Source: Paenibacillus sp. JQZ6Y-1
GTDB lineage: Bacteria > Bacillota > Bacilli > Paenibacillales > Paenibacillaceae
Length of the DNA: 64,000 nt
NCBI RefSeq assembly: GCF_040719145.1
Contig: NZ_JBFDUZ010000004.1
Coordinates: forward strand, 1-64,000
Direction of reading: 5' to 3'
In this document: positions 1 through 8,007 of the stretch, piece after piece
Numbering within the stretch: position 1 is the stretch's first letter
Layout of the letters: every line of letters begins with the position of its first letter
The notes under the pieces: model-generated
Database searches by the model: none
What the model was told of the DNA's origin: nothing
What the model saw: the letters and a program-made list of their open reading frames with translations, nothing else
Made by a program: the position numbers and the translations under genes

Positions 1-45
1 TTGCCAAGGCGAGGGTCGCGGGTTCGATTCCCGTCGTCCGCTCCA
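1..45 (+). tRNA. tRNA-Gly(GCC), 5' end cut by window edge
   Basis: The window opens inside the anticodon loop (TTGCCAA), so the anticodon is GCC. The variable region, a TPsiC arm with GGTTCGATTCC, the 3' acceptor strand and an encoded CCA follow. The D arm and 5' acceptor strand lie outside the window. It is three bases upstream of the next tRNA, so this is the tail of a tRNA cluster. Confidence 0.93.
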
Positions 46-48
46 TTT

Positions 49-125
49 GCGCCCTTAGCTCAGCTGGATAGAGCGTTTGACTACGAATCAAAAGGTCAGG
101 AGTTCGAATCTCTTAGGGCGCGCCA
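49..125 (+). tRNA. tRNA-Arg(ACG)
   Basis: Complete cloverleaf: acceptor GCGCCCT pairs with AGGGCGC, D arm AGCTCAGCTGGATAGAGC, anticodon loop CTACGAA giving anticodon ACG, TPsiC GTTCGAATC, discriminator G and encoded CCA. The ACG anticodon is normally deaminated to ICG and reads CGU, CGC and CGA. Confidence 0.97.
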
Positions 126-136
126 TTTTATTTTAA

Positions 137-210
137 CGGGATGTAGCTCAGCTTGGTAGAGCACCTGGTTTGGGACCAGGGGGTCGCATGTTCAAATCGT
201 GTCATCCCGA
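137..210 (+). tRNA. tRNA-Pro(TGG)
   Basis: Complete cloverleaf: acceptor CGGGATG pairs with CATCCCG, D arm AGCTCAGCTTGGTAGAGC, anticodon loop TTTGGGA giving TGG, TPsiC GTTCAAATC and discriminator A. No CCA is encoded (TTG follows), unlike the two preceding tRNAs, so CCA must be added after transcription. Confidence 0.96.
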
Positions 211-235
211 TTGTATAGAAGAATACGGAACATCA

Positions 236-299
236 AACACCTTTATGAAAAGAAGAGTGGCTGTGTAGACAGTCTCCTTTCTCATAAAGGTGTTTTTTT
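236..299 (+). terminator. Terminator of the tRNA cluster
   Basis: Inverted repeat AACACCTTTATGA / TCATAAAGGTGTT around a roughly 30-nt loop, followed by a run of seven T. It closes the tRNA transcript. The rest of the 353-base gap up to the next gene holds only the promoter region described at 466-494. Confidence 0.85.
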
Positions 300-465
300 A
301 AGTTTATATATTGAGTTTATATAGATTGTATTTATAGTGAATGATGGCTTATAGATTTGATATGTCTTAGGGGGTTAGTTTTGGATGGTGTCATTTGGGA
401 TTCAATTGATCTTAGATGGTCATAAATACCTTGAAAACGCGAACCTGATTACTTGAATTTCTGTA

Positions 466-494
466 TTGTTCTTAGTAAGCGTTTACATGATAAT
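466..494 (+). promoter_or_regulatory. Promoter with overlapping cre-like site for the sugar ABC operon
   Basis: Possible sigma-A promoter: -35 TTGTTC (466-471), 17-base spacer, -10 GATAAT (489-494). Bases 474-487, AGTAAGCGTTTACA, match the CcpA cre consensus TGWAANCGNTNWCA at 13 of 14 positions and lie between the two boxes. CcpA bound there would be expected to repress, which fits carbon catabolite control of a sugar importer. The promoter is an inference; the cre match is strong. Confidence 0.6.
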
Positions 495-563
495 GTGGAT
501 ATTCGGCTAAACGATTATACATGGTTTAACCAAACAGATATTCATCAAAGGGGATGAACACAG

Positions 564-1895
564 ATGGTGGTAAAGACAGGCAAACTTTTATCATTGGTAA
601 TGGCGGGAGCGTTGACGCTTGGATTGGCGGCTTGTGGAAATGGTGATTCAGGTAGCCAAGGCGCTAGCAGTACAGGTAGCGGCGCGAGCGGAGAGAAAGT
701 GACAATCACTTTCCAAAATATTTATCCAGATCCAACTACACCGACGTACAAAATGATTCGTCAGATTGTGGATCAGTATCAGAAGGATCATCCGAATGTG
801 GAGATTGCACTGGATACACTCAATACGGATCAACAAAAGCTGAAATTGAAAACACAAGCAGCTTCACGTGAGATTCCAGATATTACGATTGTGAATCCGG
901 CTGCACAAATGAAGCCGTATGTAGATGCTGGTTTGCTGGCACCATTGGACGATATTCTCGACCAAGATGGCCTTCGTGATACATATCAAAAGGGCCTGCT
1001 CGATTATTACAGTAAGGACAACAAAGTGTACGCACTGCCGGATGGAAATAATATCGAGGTAGGTTACTACAACAAAGCGCTGTTTGAAAAAGCAGGCATC
1101 GCTGCACCACCGACTACATTTGACGAGCTGCTTCAGGATGTTACAAAGCTGAAAGCGGCAGGGATTACACCAATTGCCATTGGTGAGAAGGATTCTTGGA
1201 CTGGTTCATTCTTGTTCATGAATATCTTGCTGCGTACGAACGGCGGTCCGGGCTTCCTGCAGGATGTGGCAGACGGTAAGAAGACGTTTAACGATCCTGC
1301 TTTTGTCGAAGCAGTAGAAGCATTTGAGAAGCTGGTACAGGCGGGAGCATTCCCAGATGGTGCTACTTCGATTGATGCGACAGCAGGCGGTAACATGTTC
1401 CGTACGGGTCAAGCAGCGATGTTCTTTATCGGAACGTGGGAGACAGGGGCGAATGATTCGTCTACTGTTGGTAAGGATGTAGGAGTCTTCAAGTTCCCAA
1501 CAGTGAATGGAAAAGGCGATCCAGATCAATACATGCTGGCACCGGGTAGTGCGTTTGCAGTATCGGCAAACAGTGAGCACTTGGCAGAAACGAAGGATTT
1601 CCTGAAGTACTTTGCAACGCAGTATCCGAAAGTATCGTTTGAGCTGAAAAATGCGGTAGGTATTGGTCAGAAAGTGGATGGAGACTTTAAAGCAGCGGGT
1701 TACTCTCCACTGGCGATTGAAGTACTGGATCTGTTCAAAAATATCAAGGGCGGCGACCTTTCGTTTGATAATACGATGAATCCAGCAGTATCGCAGGTGC
1801 ATCTGAGCAGCATTCAGAACCTGTTTGTACAGCCGGTTGATCCGAAGCAGGTAGCAGAGGAGCATCAAGCAGCATTGGAAGCGAACCCGAACTGA
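564..1895 (+). CDS. Carbohydrate ABC transporter substrate-binding lipoprotein (family 1)
   Basis: Captures a sugar outside the cell and hands it to the permeases encoded next. The 443-residue product has a type II signal peptide: basic start, hydrophobic core, lipobox LAAC with Cys24 as the lipidation site, then a Gly/Ser-rich tether. The rest reads as a MalE/MsmE-type bilobal binding protein, including a sugar-binding-type stretch GYYNKALFEKAGI near residue 166. The ATG at 564 has AAAGGGG about nine bases upstream. It is the first gene of the importer locus, with a cre-like box at its promoter. The substrate cannot be read from the sequence. No ATPase is encoded nearby, so a shared MsmX/UgpC-type ATPase is likely. 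Confidence 0.93.
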   Translation: MVVKTGKLLSLVMAGALTLGLAACGNGDSGSQGASSTGSGASGEKVTITFQNIYPDPTTPTYKMIRQIVDQYQKDHPNVEIALDTLNTDQQKLKLKTQAASREIPDITIVNPAAQMKPYVDAGLLAPLDDILDQDGLRDTYQKGLLDYYSKDNKVYALPDGNNIEVGYYNKALFEKAGIAAPPTTFDELLQDVTKLKAAGITPIAIGEKDSWTGSFLFMNILLRTNGGPGFLQDVADGKKTFNDPAFVEAVEAFEKLVQAGAFPDGATSIDATAGGNMFRTGQAAMFFIGTWETGANDSSTVGKDVGVFKFPTVNGKGDPDQYMLAPGSAFAVSANSEHLAETKDFLKYFATQYPKVSFELKNAVGIGQKVDGDFKAAGYSPLAIEVLDLFKNIKGGDLSFDNTMNPAVSQVHLSSIQNLFVQPVDPKQVAEEHQAALEANPN

Positions 1896-2091
1896 TGAAA
1901 TGATCACAGGTAGCATGTTTGCATGTCGATCATATGGATGGAATGCGGAAACGAATGCTAACTAGTGGGAGCGGCTCAGTAGGGACAAGGATGTTAATGT
2001 CATTCGCTGACTTCAAAATCGTTGACTTGAAAAGTTCTTGTTGCAGCTTGGGCAGTGACTTGGCAAACGAATAGGCGCAAGTGGAAAAGAG

Positions 2092-2124
2092 GACAGGGGC
2101 GCCGGTTGCGTCCCTGTCATTTTT
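2092..2124 (+). terminator. Stem-loop between binding-protein and permease genes
   Basis: GACAGGG...CCCTGTC, extended by GCGC/GCGT pairing around CGGTT, and followed by A and five T. It sits in the unusually long 329-base gap between the lipoprotein and the first permease. Such intercistronic hairpins commonly leave the binding protein more abundant than the membrane parts by partial termination or 3' end protection; that role here is inference. Nothing else is recognisable in the gap. Confidence 0.65.
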
Positions 2125-2224
2125 AAGAGTTCGATCGGAATCGTTTTGCGATTTCACTACTGAATATTATGAAAAATTGTGCTAGTAATTAGCAATGATA
2201 CAGAAAAAAGGAGGGGGAGAAGCC

Positions 2225-3115
2225 ATGAATGTACTCAAGGTGCCAGCGCGGACGATTGCGGTGTTTGTGTTGCCTTGTTTGTTGTTGTATATCGGGACGG
2301 TGTTTGTACCGATTTTGGTTTCTTTTTATACAGCGACACTGGATTGGAATGGAATTGGGGATGCGAAGTTTGTAGGGCTGGCGAACTTCCATACGCTGCT
2401 GTTTGCGGATAATAACTTTTGGCCATCGGTAAAGCGGACGGTGATGTATGCGGTCTTCTCGATCATCGAGATTCCGTTTTGTCTGTTGTTTGCGATTTTG
2501 TTAAATCGGTATGTGCGTAAGGGGAATCGACTGGTGACGATTTATTTTGTACCGGTTATTCTGTCCAATGTTATTCTTGGTCAGCTGTGGAAAACAATCT
2601 ACAATCCAACCTCTATGGGGGGGATGTTGAACGGGATTCTAATACAGCTGGGATTGGAAAATTGGACGCATAGCTGGCTGACTGAGCCGGCGTATGCGAT
2701 GTATGCTTTGTATTTTGTATCGTTGTGGCAGTACTTTGGCTATCATCTGTTGATTCAGTTTACTGGGGTGCAGAATATTCCAGATGAGATTTATGAAGCG
2801 GCGAAGATTGATGGCGCGGAAGGCTTTAAGGCAGATCGGTATATTACGTTCCCAATGATTGTGCCTATTTTCAAAATCTCAATCGTATTGGCGTTTATCG
2901 GTTCGCTGCAAGCGTTTGAGTTGGTTATGGTTATGACGGGCGGTGGACCTGCACATGCTACTGACACGATTGCGACGCATATGTACAATATGTCGTTCCT
3001 GTCTCAGAAGTATGGATATGGTAGTGCAGTGGCGACGTTCCTCGTTATCTTCTGTCTGATTATTACGGTAGTGATTAACTTTGTCTTTAACCGGATTGAA
3101 CGTAAAGTGACCTAA
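2225..3115 (+). CDS. Sugar ABC transporter permease (MalF/UgpA type)
   Basis: First membrane subunit of the importer, 296 residues with about six hydrophobic segments. The coupling-loop signature EAAKIDGAEGFKADRYITFP (about residues 194-213) is the EAA motif that docks the ATPase. I chose ATG 2225 because GGAGGGGGAG lies 6-15 bases upstream; an in-frame ATG ten codons earlier lacks a site. The next permease starts 17 bases after the stop with its own GGGGAGGAG, so the two are co-transcribed. Confidence 0.92.
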   Translation: MNVLKVPARTIAVFVLPCLLLYIGTVFVPILVSFYTATLDWNGIGDAKFVGLANFHTLLFADNNFWPSVKRTVMYAVFSIIEIPFCLLFAILLNRYVRKGNRLVTIYFVPVILSNVILGQLWKTIYNPTSMGGMLNGILIQLGLENWTHSWLTEPAYAMYALYFVSLWQYFGYHLLIQFTGVQNIPDEIYEAAKIDGAEGFKADRYITFPMIVPIFKISIVLAFIGSLQAFELVMVMTGGGPAHATDTIATHMYNMSFLSQKYGYGSAVATFLVIFCLIITVVINFVFNRIERKVT

Positions 3116-3132
3116 GGGGAGGAGCATATACG

Positions 3133-3957
3133 ATGTTAAAAGTGAAAAAAGGTTTTGTATATCTGCTCTTCGCCATTCTGGTCGTTACGCAGATTTATCC
3201 GTTGTTCTGGCTGCTCATGTACTCGCTGAAAACGAATGAGGAAATTTTGAGCGGCAGTTTCTTTTCTTTTCCGAAGATTCCGCAGTGGCATAACTATGCG
3301 GAAGCATACACGTCGGGTAGTTACCTCAAGTATCTGGGCAACAGTGTGCTGGTGACGGGTGTGACGTTGATTGCGGTCATTTTGCTGAGTGCGATGACGG
3401 CGTATGCGATCTCACGCTTTAGATGGAAATATGGGCCGTATGTGCTGCTGCTGTTTTTGCTTGGGATGATGATTCCGATGCAGGCGACGCTGCTGCCGCT
3501 GATGATTATTTTCAAAAATCTGCATCTGCTGGATACGCGTTGGGCGATTATTATTCCGTATACGGCGTTTGCGCTACCGATTGCGGTGTTTATCCTGAGT
3601 GGGTTCATGCGGGCGATCCCGACGGATATTGAAGAGTCTGCGTTTATTGATGGGGCGAGTGTGTATCGGATTTTCCGTAGTATTATTCTACCGATCTCGA
3701 TGCCGCCGGTGATGACAGTGTGTATTTTGACCTTTATCAATATCTGGAATGAGTATATCGTGGCGGCTACGTTTATCTCGTCAGAGAATCTCAAGACGCT
3801 GCCGTTCGGGGTGTACACGTTTGTCAGCCAGTATTCGGTCAATTACGGTAATATCGGGGCGTTTCTGATTATGGGGGCGTTGCCGGTTATTATTATCTAC
3901 TTTATCCTGTCCGAGCGGATTACGAAGGGTATGGTTGCCGGAGCAGTCAAAGGATAA
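3133..3957 (+). CDS. Sugar ABC transporter permease (MalG/UgpE type)
   Basis: Second membrane subunit, 274 residues, about six hydrophobic segments. The EAA-type loop reads IEESAFIDGASVYRIFRSII with the conserved Gly. It forms a heterodimer with the preceding permease in the usual family arrangement. A GGGGAGGAG site stands eight bases before ATG 3133. The codon use resembles its neighbours. No ATPase gene follows, as is usual for CUT1 systems in Bacillales that share one ATPase. Confidence 0.92.
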   Translation: MLKVKKGFVYLLFAILVVTQIYPLFWLLMYSLKTNEEILSGSFFSFPKIPQWHNYAEAYTSGSYLKYLGNSVLVTGVTLIAVILLSAMTAYAISRFRWKYGPYVLLLFLLGMMIPMQATLLPLMIIFKNLHLLDTRWAIIIPYTAFALPIAVFILSGFMRAIPTDIEESAFIDGASVYRIFRSIILPISMPPVMTVCILTFINIWNEYIVAATFISSENLKTLPFGVYTFVSQYSVNYGNIGAFLIMGALPVIIIYFILSERITKGMVAGAVKG

Positions 3958-4017
3958 GTGTGGAGCAAGCGACAGGTAATGGATAGGTGCGGTAGAGATT
4001 CGATAGCAATGCAGTGT

Positions 4018-4105
4018 AAGTACGATATAAGTATGATATAAGTATGATATGAGTACAGTATAAGCACTGTATGAGCAAGATATTACAGTATAAGTGCAGC
4101 AGAAG
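4018..4105 (+). repeat. Short imperfect ATA-rich tandem repeats in intergenic gap
   Basis: About seven degenerate copies of a 10-12 base unit around AGTATGATAT or AGTATAAG lie in the 508-base gap between the permease and the sensor kinase. One part, TACAGTATAAGCACTGTA, is a small palindrome. The copies differ by point changes, so this is an old or drifting repeat. The rest of the gap (4106-4465) is AT-rich and probably carries the kinase promoter; I could not place it firmly. Confidence 0.5.
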
Positions 4106-4465
4106 TAGAGGGTGGGTTGCAGTTGAAAAGAAGCAATGGATGGAAGTTCACTCTGCCTACTCTCGTATTTTTTCAGAATAACAAAAATAACAGAGAAATA
4201 TATTGTACTAAAGTAGGACGTCTATTTTGTGCAGATGGCAGTGTGGTTGTTTGATGAAAATGTAAGCACAATTATATATTATTTTGTAAAATAAACCCTC
4301 TATCTTCATGCGATCTGGTATGATTTGGAGACGAGGGGATATGTTGTGGGCGACAGTATGCGGAGCAGGGGAAATAGGCTTCTGCTACTGTCGTTGTTTC
4401 ATTTGAAGACGGTGTAGCTTGTTGCAAGGAGGCTATACGTAGCGGTTTATGGGGGAGGGGCTGGT

Positions 4466-6556
4466 ATGCCGCGCAGATTTCGGTCGATTCATCATCGGTT
4501 ATTTGTGCTATTTCTGGTTTGTATGACGGCGATTCTATTGATTGTGACGGTTTTGTTTTATAACCGGACAACTACACAGTTTCATGATAAGTTGGGCGAG
4601 ATTGCCCGTAAAAATGTATCGCAAACGGCAGGGCTGCTGGATTTGCTGCTTGCCAGCTATGACAGTTTGTCCAAGTCGATCAGTACGAATGCAGATATTG
4701 TGCGGCTTGTAGCGGAGAAGCGGGTTTTGCCGCCACAAGTAGAGTATGTGAATCAGCACAATATTACGAATATGATGGGCGCGATTTATTTTTCCCGTGA
4801 CGATCTCGTTGGGATTCATATTATCGGGGAAAACGGTAAAATCTACGATTATGGCAATTATACGACGGTGCCTGATCCTAATTATGCTTCCTCTGACTGG
4901 TACAAGCAGATTAACGCATCAACAGGCAAAATGGTCTGGCTCGGTGTGTTCTCGCATTCGCTAATCGATACGATGGAGGATTCACCAGTGTTTGCATTTG
5001 GGCGCCCGATCTTCGATCTGAATGAGCAGCATCAGATTGGGATTGTGTTGTTTGAAGCGAAGGCAGATACGGTCGTTGCTGCGGTCAACAATCTGAAGCT
5101 GGGACCGAACAGCAAGGTGAATATCGTGAATGGGGCAGGACAGCCAGTAGCCGTTTCATTGGAACCGAACCCGCAGCCTACACGTTTACCAGAGCATCTG
5201 GAGCTGCCGGATATTCCGGGTGAAGTCACGGTTCGGCAGGATGGCAGTACGCTAGTGGCGGCTTCGAAGCTCGACAAGATCGATTGGACGATTGTGAGTA
5301 TGACACCATCGCAGGATCTGAATGTGGAGTTGGCACAGACAAAGCGGTATTTGCTCATTGTGGTCACGATTTTGCTACTGTTTTCGGCGCTAGTGGCGTT
5401 GATTGTGTCGCGGACGATTTCTTCACCGCTGGGTCGGCTGGTGCGGCAGATGAAGCAGGTGGAAAACGGGAATTTCCATGGGATGGTCAATGTGACGTCG
5501 TATGAGGAGATTAATGGGCTGGTGGATTCGTTTAACCATATGGTTCGGCGCGTGGAGGAGCTGATTGAACGTGTGAAGCTGTCCACGGTGAGTGAGAAAA
5601 ATGCTGAGCTACATGCCCTTCAATCGCAGGTGAACCCGCATTTTCTATATAACACGCTGGATATGATCTACTGGATGCTGGATGAAAAGGGCAATGATCG
5701 ACTGGGTGAGGTGGTGCTGTCGTTATCGCAAATGTTTCGGTACAGCAGCCACTGGGAAGGTAATGCTGAGGTGACGCTGCGTGAGGAAGTGGAGCAGATT
5801 CGGCACTATTTGACCATTATTCAGATGCGGTTGGAGGATCGGCTGACGGTGGAGATTGCTATTGATGACCGCTGGCTGGATCTGATCGTGCCGAAAATGC
5901 TATTGCAGCCAGTGATCGAAAATGCGGTCAAGCATGGATTGGAGGCACAGCGGGAGCAAGGGCATTTGCTGGTGAAGGCAGTGCCTGACGAGAAATATCT
6001 TAATATCCGCGTGCAGGATAACGGGGCAGGTATGACACCGGAGACGCTGAATCGGTTGCGTCGTTCTCTACATGTATCGGATCAGGCACAGAGTCAGTCT
6101 GTTAAAGAGGGTACGCCGGAGATGAAGATTCGGCAGGGGATTGGCATGCAAAATGTGCATCAACGGCTGAAATATATGTTTGGCGAGCTATACGGGATTG
6201 GCATCGAGAGCAGCCCGGGGCAGGGGACGACAGTAACGCTACGATTGCCTTTACCAGTAGAATGGTCAACGCCGTGGTTGGCATTGGAGCATACGGATGC
6301 TGGTCAGGTAAACGAGGACGATCACGCTGAGCAAAGCCGTATTGGTGCAATGGATTATGACGATCCAGATCGACCGGATCATGCTGACATAGTGGATAGT
6401 GATGGAAAAGTGGAACGAAGCACTGGAACAGCAGCGGCAAGCCATGTGGAATCTGTTCAAACAGGCGAGAACCAGTCAGCCACAGCAGACAAGCAACAAG
6501 ATCGGAAATATCATGAAGGAGGACAGGATCATGCATATTTTGATCACCGACGATGA
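4466..6556 (+). CDS. YesM-family sensor histidine kinase with long C-terminal tail
   Basis: Membrane sensor that autophosphorylates and passes phosphate to the regulator encoded next. Domains of the 696-residue product: TM1 at about 11-31, an extracellular Cache-like sensor (about 35-290), TM2 at about 293-315, HAMP (about 316-368), and a His_kinase block with QVNPHFLYNTLD, the phospho-acceptor being His392. HATPase boxes follow: ENAVKHG, DNGAGM and GIGMQNVHQRL. The start has GGGAGGGG six bases upstream. The catalytic domain ends near residue 597 (TLRLPLP), yet the frame continues for about 100 hydrophilic Asp/Gln/Thr-rich residues and overlaps the regulator by 26 bases. Typical YesM proteins end soon after the ATPase domain, so the tail is odd. 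By position the kinase probably senses the imported sugar or its binding protein. Confidence 0.92.
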   Translation: MPRRFRSIHHRLFVLFLVCMTAILLIVTVLFYNRTTTQFHDKLGEIARKNVSQTAGLLDLLLASYDSLSKSISTNADIVRLVAEKRVLPPQVEYVNQHNITNMMGAIYFSRDDLVGIHIIGENGKIYDYGNYTTVPDPNYASSDWYKQINASTGKMVWLGVFSHSLIDTMEDSPVFAFGRPIFDLNEQHQIGIVLFEAKADTVVAAVNNLKLGPNSKVNIVNGAGQPVAVSLEPNPQPTRLPEHLELPDIPGEVTVRQDGSTLVAASKLDKIDWTIVSMTPSQDLNVELAQTKRYLLIVVTILLLFSALVALIVSRTISSPLGRLVRQMKQVENGNFHGMVNVTSYEEINGLVDSFNHMVRRVEELIERVKLSTVSEKNAELHALQSQVNPHFLYNTLDMIYWMLDEKGNDRLGEVVLSLSQMFRYSSHWEGNAEVTLREEVEQIRHYLTIIQMRLEDRLTVEIAIDDRWLDLIVPKMLLQPVIENAVKHGLEAQREQGHLLVKAVPDEKYLNIRVQDNGAGMTPETLNRLRRSLHVSDQAQSQSVKEGTPEMKIRQGIGMQNVHQRLKYMFGELYGIGIESSPGQGTTVTLRLPLPVEWSTPWLALEHTDAGQVNEDDHAEQSRIGAMDYDDPDRPDHADIVDSDGKVERSTGTAAASHVESVQTGENQSATADKQQDRKYHEGGQDHAYFDHRR

Positions 6557-7715
6557 GAATTTTATACGGGAGGGCATTAAGCGGACGATCTGTAATGCCT
6601 TTCCACAATATCATGTTCATCTGGCGGCATCAGCGGAGGAAGCGGTAGAGCTGATGAGTCGCTATCGGATGGATGTGGTGCTGACAGATATTTTGATGCC
6701 CGGTATTAATGGGCTAGAGCTGATGCGCATCTCTCGCAAGAAGCAGCCGCAGGCAAAATGGGTGGTGATCTCGGCGCATTCCGAATTCAGCTATGCGCAG
6801 CAGGCAGTGCATCTGGGCGCACGCGATTACCTGCTCAAGCCAATCGGTAAAGCGAAGCTGACGGAGCTGATGCAGACGCTGACGGCAGAGATTATGCAGG
6901 AGCGTAATCATGTGCAGGAGGAGGAAACGCTGCGCGAAGGGCTGAATTATTTGCGCGAAGCAGCATTTCAACGGTTAGCGGCAGGATTAAGTGTAGGCAA
7001 GCTCAGCTTGGAGCAATTGCTGGACGATTACCCAGAATATTATCTGATCTCTGCCGAGCTGGAACAGGGCAGCGCTAATGGTCCGCTGGAGCATTTTATC
7101 GTGGAAAATGTACTGACTGAGCTGATACAGGAGTATGGGCGCGGCTTTGTAGTGAGTTTGGATCGGCATAGCTTGTTGGCGCTCGTATCACTGCGTGCAG
7201 ATGCGTGTATGGATGAATTACAGGAGCGTACAACAGAGCAGCTACAGCGTTGCTTGAAAATGCAGCCCTTTTACACGGTACATTCCGGTCCTCATCATGG
7301 ATTTGAACAGATGGCGGAGGACGTAAAGCGACTTCGTCACCGCGCGCCTGTCACGGCATATGAACAGCCAGAAGGCAAAGGAAGCGATACCGCGATTCGG
7401 ATGGCACTGCAATATATTCAGGCGCATTTTCAGGAGGAGTTATCACTGGAAAAAGTGGCGGCGGTGGTGTTTTTGAATCCGGTGTATTTTAGCCAGCTGT
7501 TCAAGCAAAAAACGGGGCAGGGATATAAGGAATATGTGATCTCGCTGCGTCTGGATCAGGCGCGTGAGCTGCTGCTGAATCCGCATCTGCGGCTGGTGGA
7601 TATTGCGGAGCAGATTGGGTATGGCAGTGTGCGGCATTTTACACAGGTATTTCGTAAGAAGTATATGCTCACGCCAACAGAGTATCGGCAGCAGCAACAT
7701 GTGCTGGAGCATTAA
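6531..7715 (+). CDS. YesN-family response regulator, receiver plus AraC-type DNA-binding domain
   Basis: Cytoplasmic transcription factor of 394 residues. The N-terminal receiver has the acidic pair Asp7/Asp8, phospho-acceptor Asp53 in VVLTDILMPG, and the conserved Lys in LLKPIG near 104. The C-terminal 100 residues are a double helix-turn-helix AraC domain (VAAVVFLNPVYFSQLFKQKT and VDIAEQIGYGSVRHFTQVFR). I chose ATG 6531 because AAGGAGGA ends seven bases before it and the receiver begins exactly there. Upstream in-frame codons translate to kinase-tail sequence in another frame. Expected to activate the ABC importer genes upstream. Confidence 0.93.
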   Translation: MHILITDDENFIREGIKRTICNAFPQYHVHLAASAEEAVELMSRYRMDVVLTDILMPGINGLELMRISRKKQPQAKWVVISAHSEFSYAQQAVHLGARDYLLKPIGKAKLTELMQTLTAEIMQERNHVQEEETLREGLNYLREAAFQRLAAGLSVGKLSLEQLLDDYPEYYLISAELEQGSANGPLEHFIVENVLTELIQEYGRGFVVSLDRHSLLALVSLRADACMDELQERTTEQLQRCLKMQPFYTVHSGPHHGFEQMAEDVKRLRHRAPVTAYEQPEGKGSDTAIRMALQYIQAHFQEELSLEKVAAVVFLNPVYFSQLFKQKTGQGYKEYVISLRLDQARELLLNPHLRLVDIAEQIGYGSVRHFTQVFRKKYMLTPTEYRQQQHVLEH

Positions 7716-7785
7716 TGGAACAGAGATAAGCGGTGTGGAAGCGACATAGCAGAGGTGCTGGTCATCTTTTAGGAATAGATAAAAG

Positions 7786-7829
7786 AAATACACTCATCCT
7801 GTGGCGATGTGCCGAGGATGAGTGTATTT
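7786..7829 (+). terminator. Hairpin after the two-component genes
   Basis: Perfect 15-bp inverted repeat AAATACACTCATCCT / AGGATGAGTGTATTT with a 14-base loop. The 3' arm ends in TTT and is followed by GTTG, so it is a strong hairpin with a short T-tract. It closes the importer and two-component operon. Confidence 0.75.
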
Positions 7830-7861
7830 GTTGTGTGATCGAGAAACGCATATACTTGCTC

Positions 7862-7978
7862 ATGCGAAAGATGCGAAAGATGCGAAAGATGCGAAAGATG
7901 CGAAAGATGCGAAAGATGCGAAAGATGCGAAAGATGCGAAAGATGCGAAAGATGCGAAAGATGCGAAAGATGCGAAAG
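7862..7978. repeat. 13 exact copies of a 9-bp tandem repeat (ATGCGAAAG)
   Basis: Thirteen head-to-tail, apparently identical copies of ATGCGAAAG fill 117 bases between two convergent genes. The unit is a multiple of three, so open frames read through it on both strands (Met-Arg-Lys on plus, Phe-Ala-Ser on minus). Neither is a credible gene. It lies 29 bases beyond the stop of the minus-strand gene at 8008. The uniform copies suggest recent slippage expansion, so copy number should vary between strains. Confidence 0.95.
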
Positions 7979-8007
7979 GATGGCGGGTATAAGGGGTTGA
8001 GATTCGG

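Noticed and set aside
1-210. rRNA genes beside the tRNA cluster
   Set aside because: Only tRNA sequence and a terminator are present; no 5S, 16S or 23S signature follows.
1206-1916. 236-codon minus-strand ORF inside the binding-protein gene
   Set aside because: It is antisense to a well-supported lipoprotein gene, with a Cys/Arg/His-rich composition and no ribosome site.
7862-7978. CRISPR array
   Set aside because: The repeats are contiguous 9-base copies with no spacers, and no cas genes are present.
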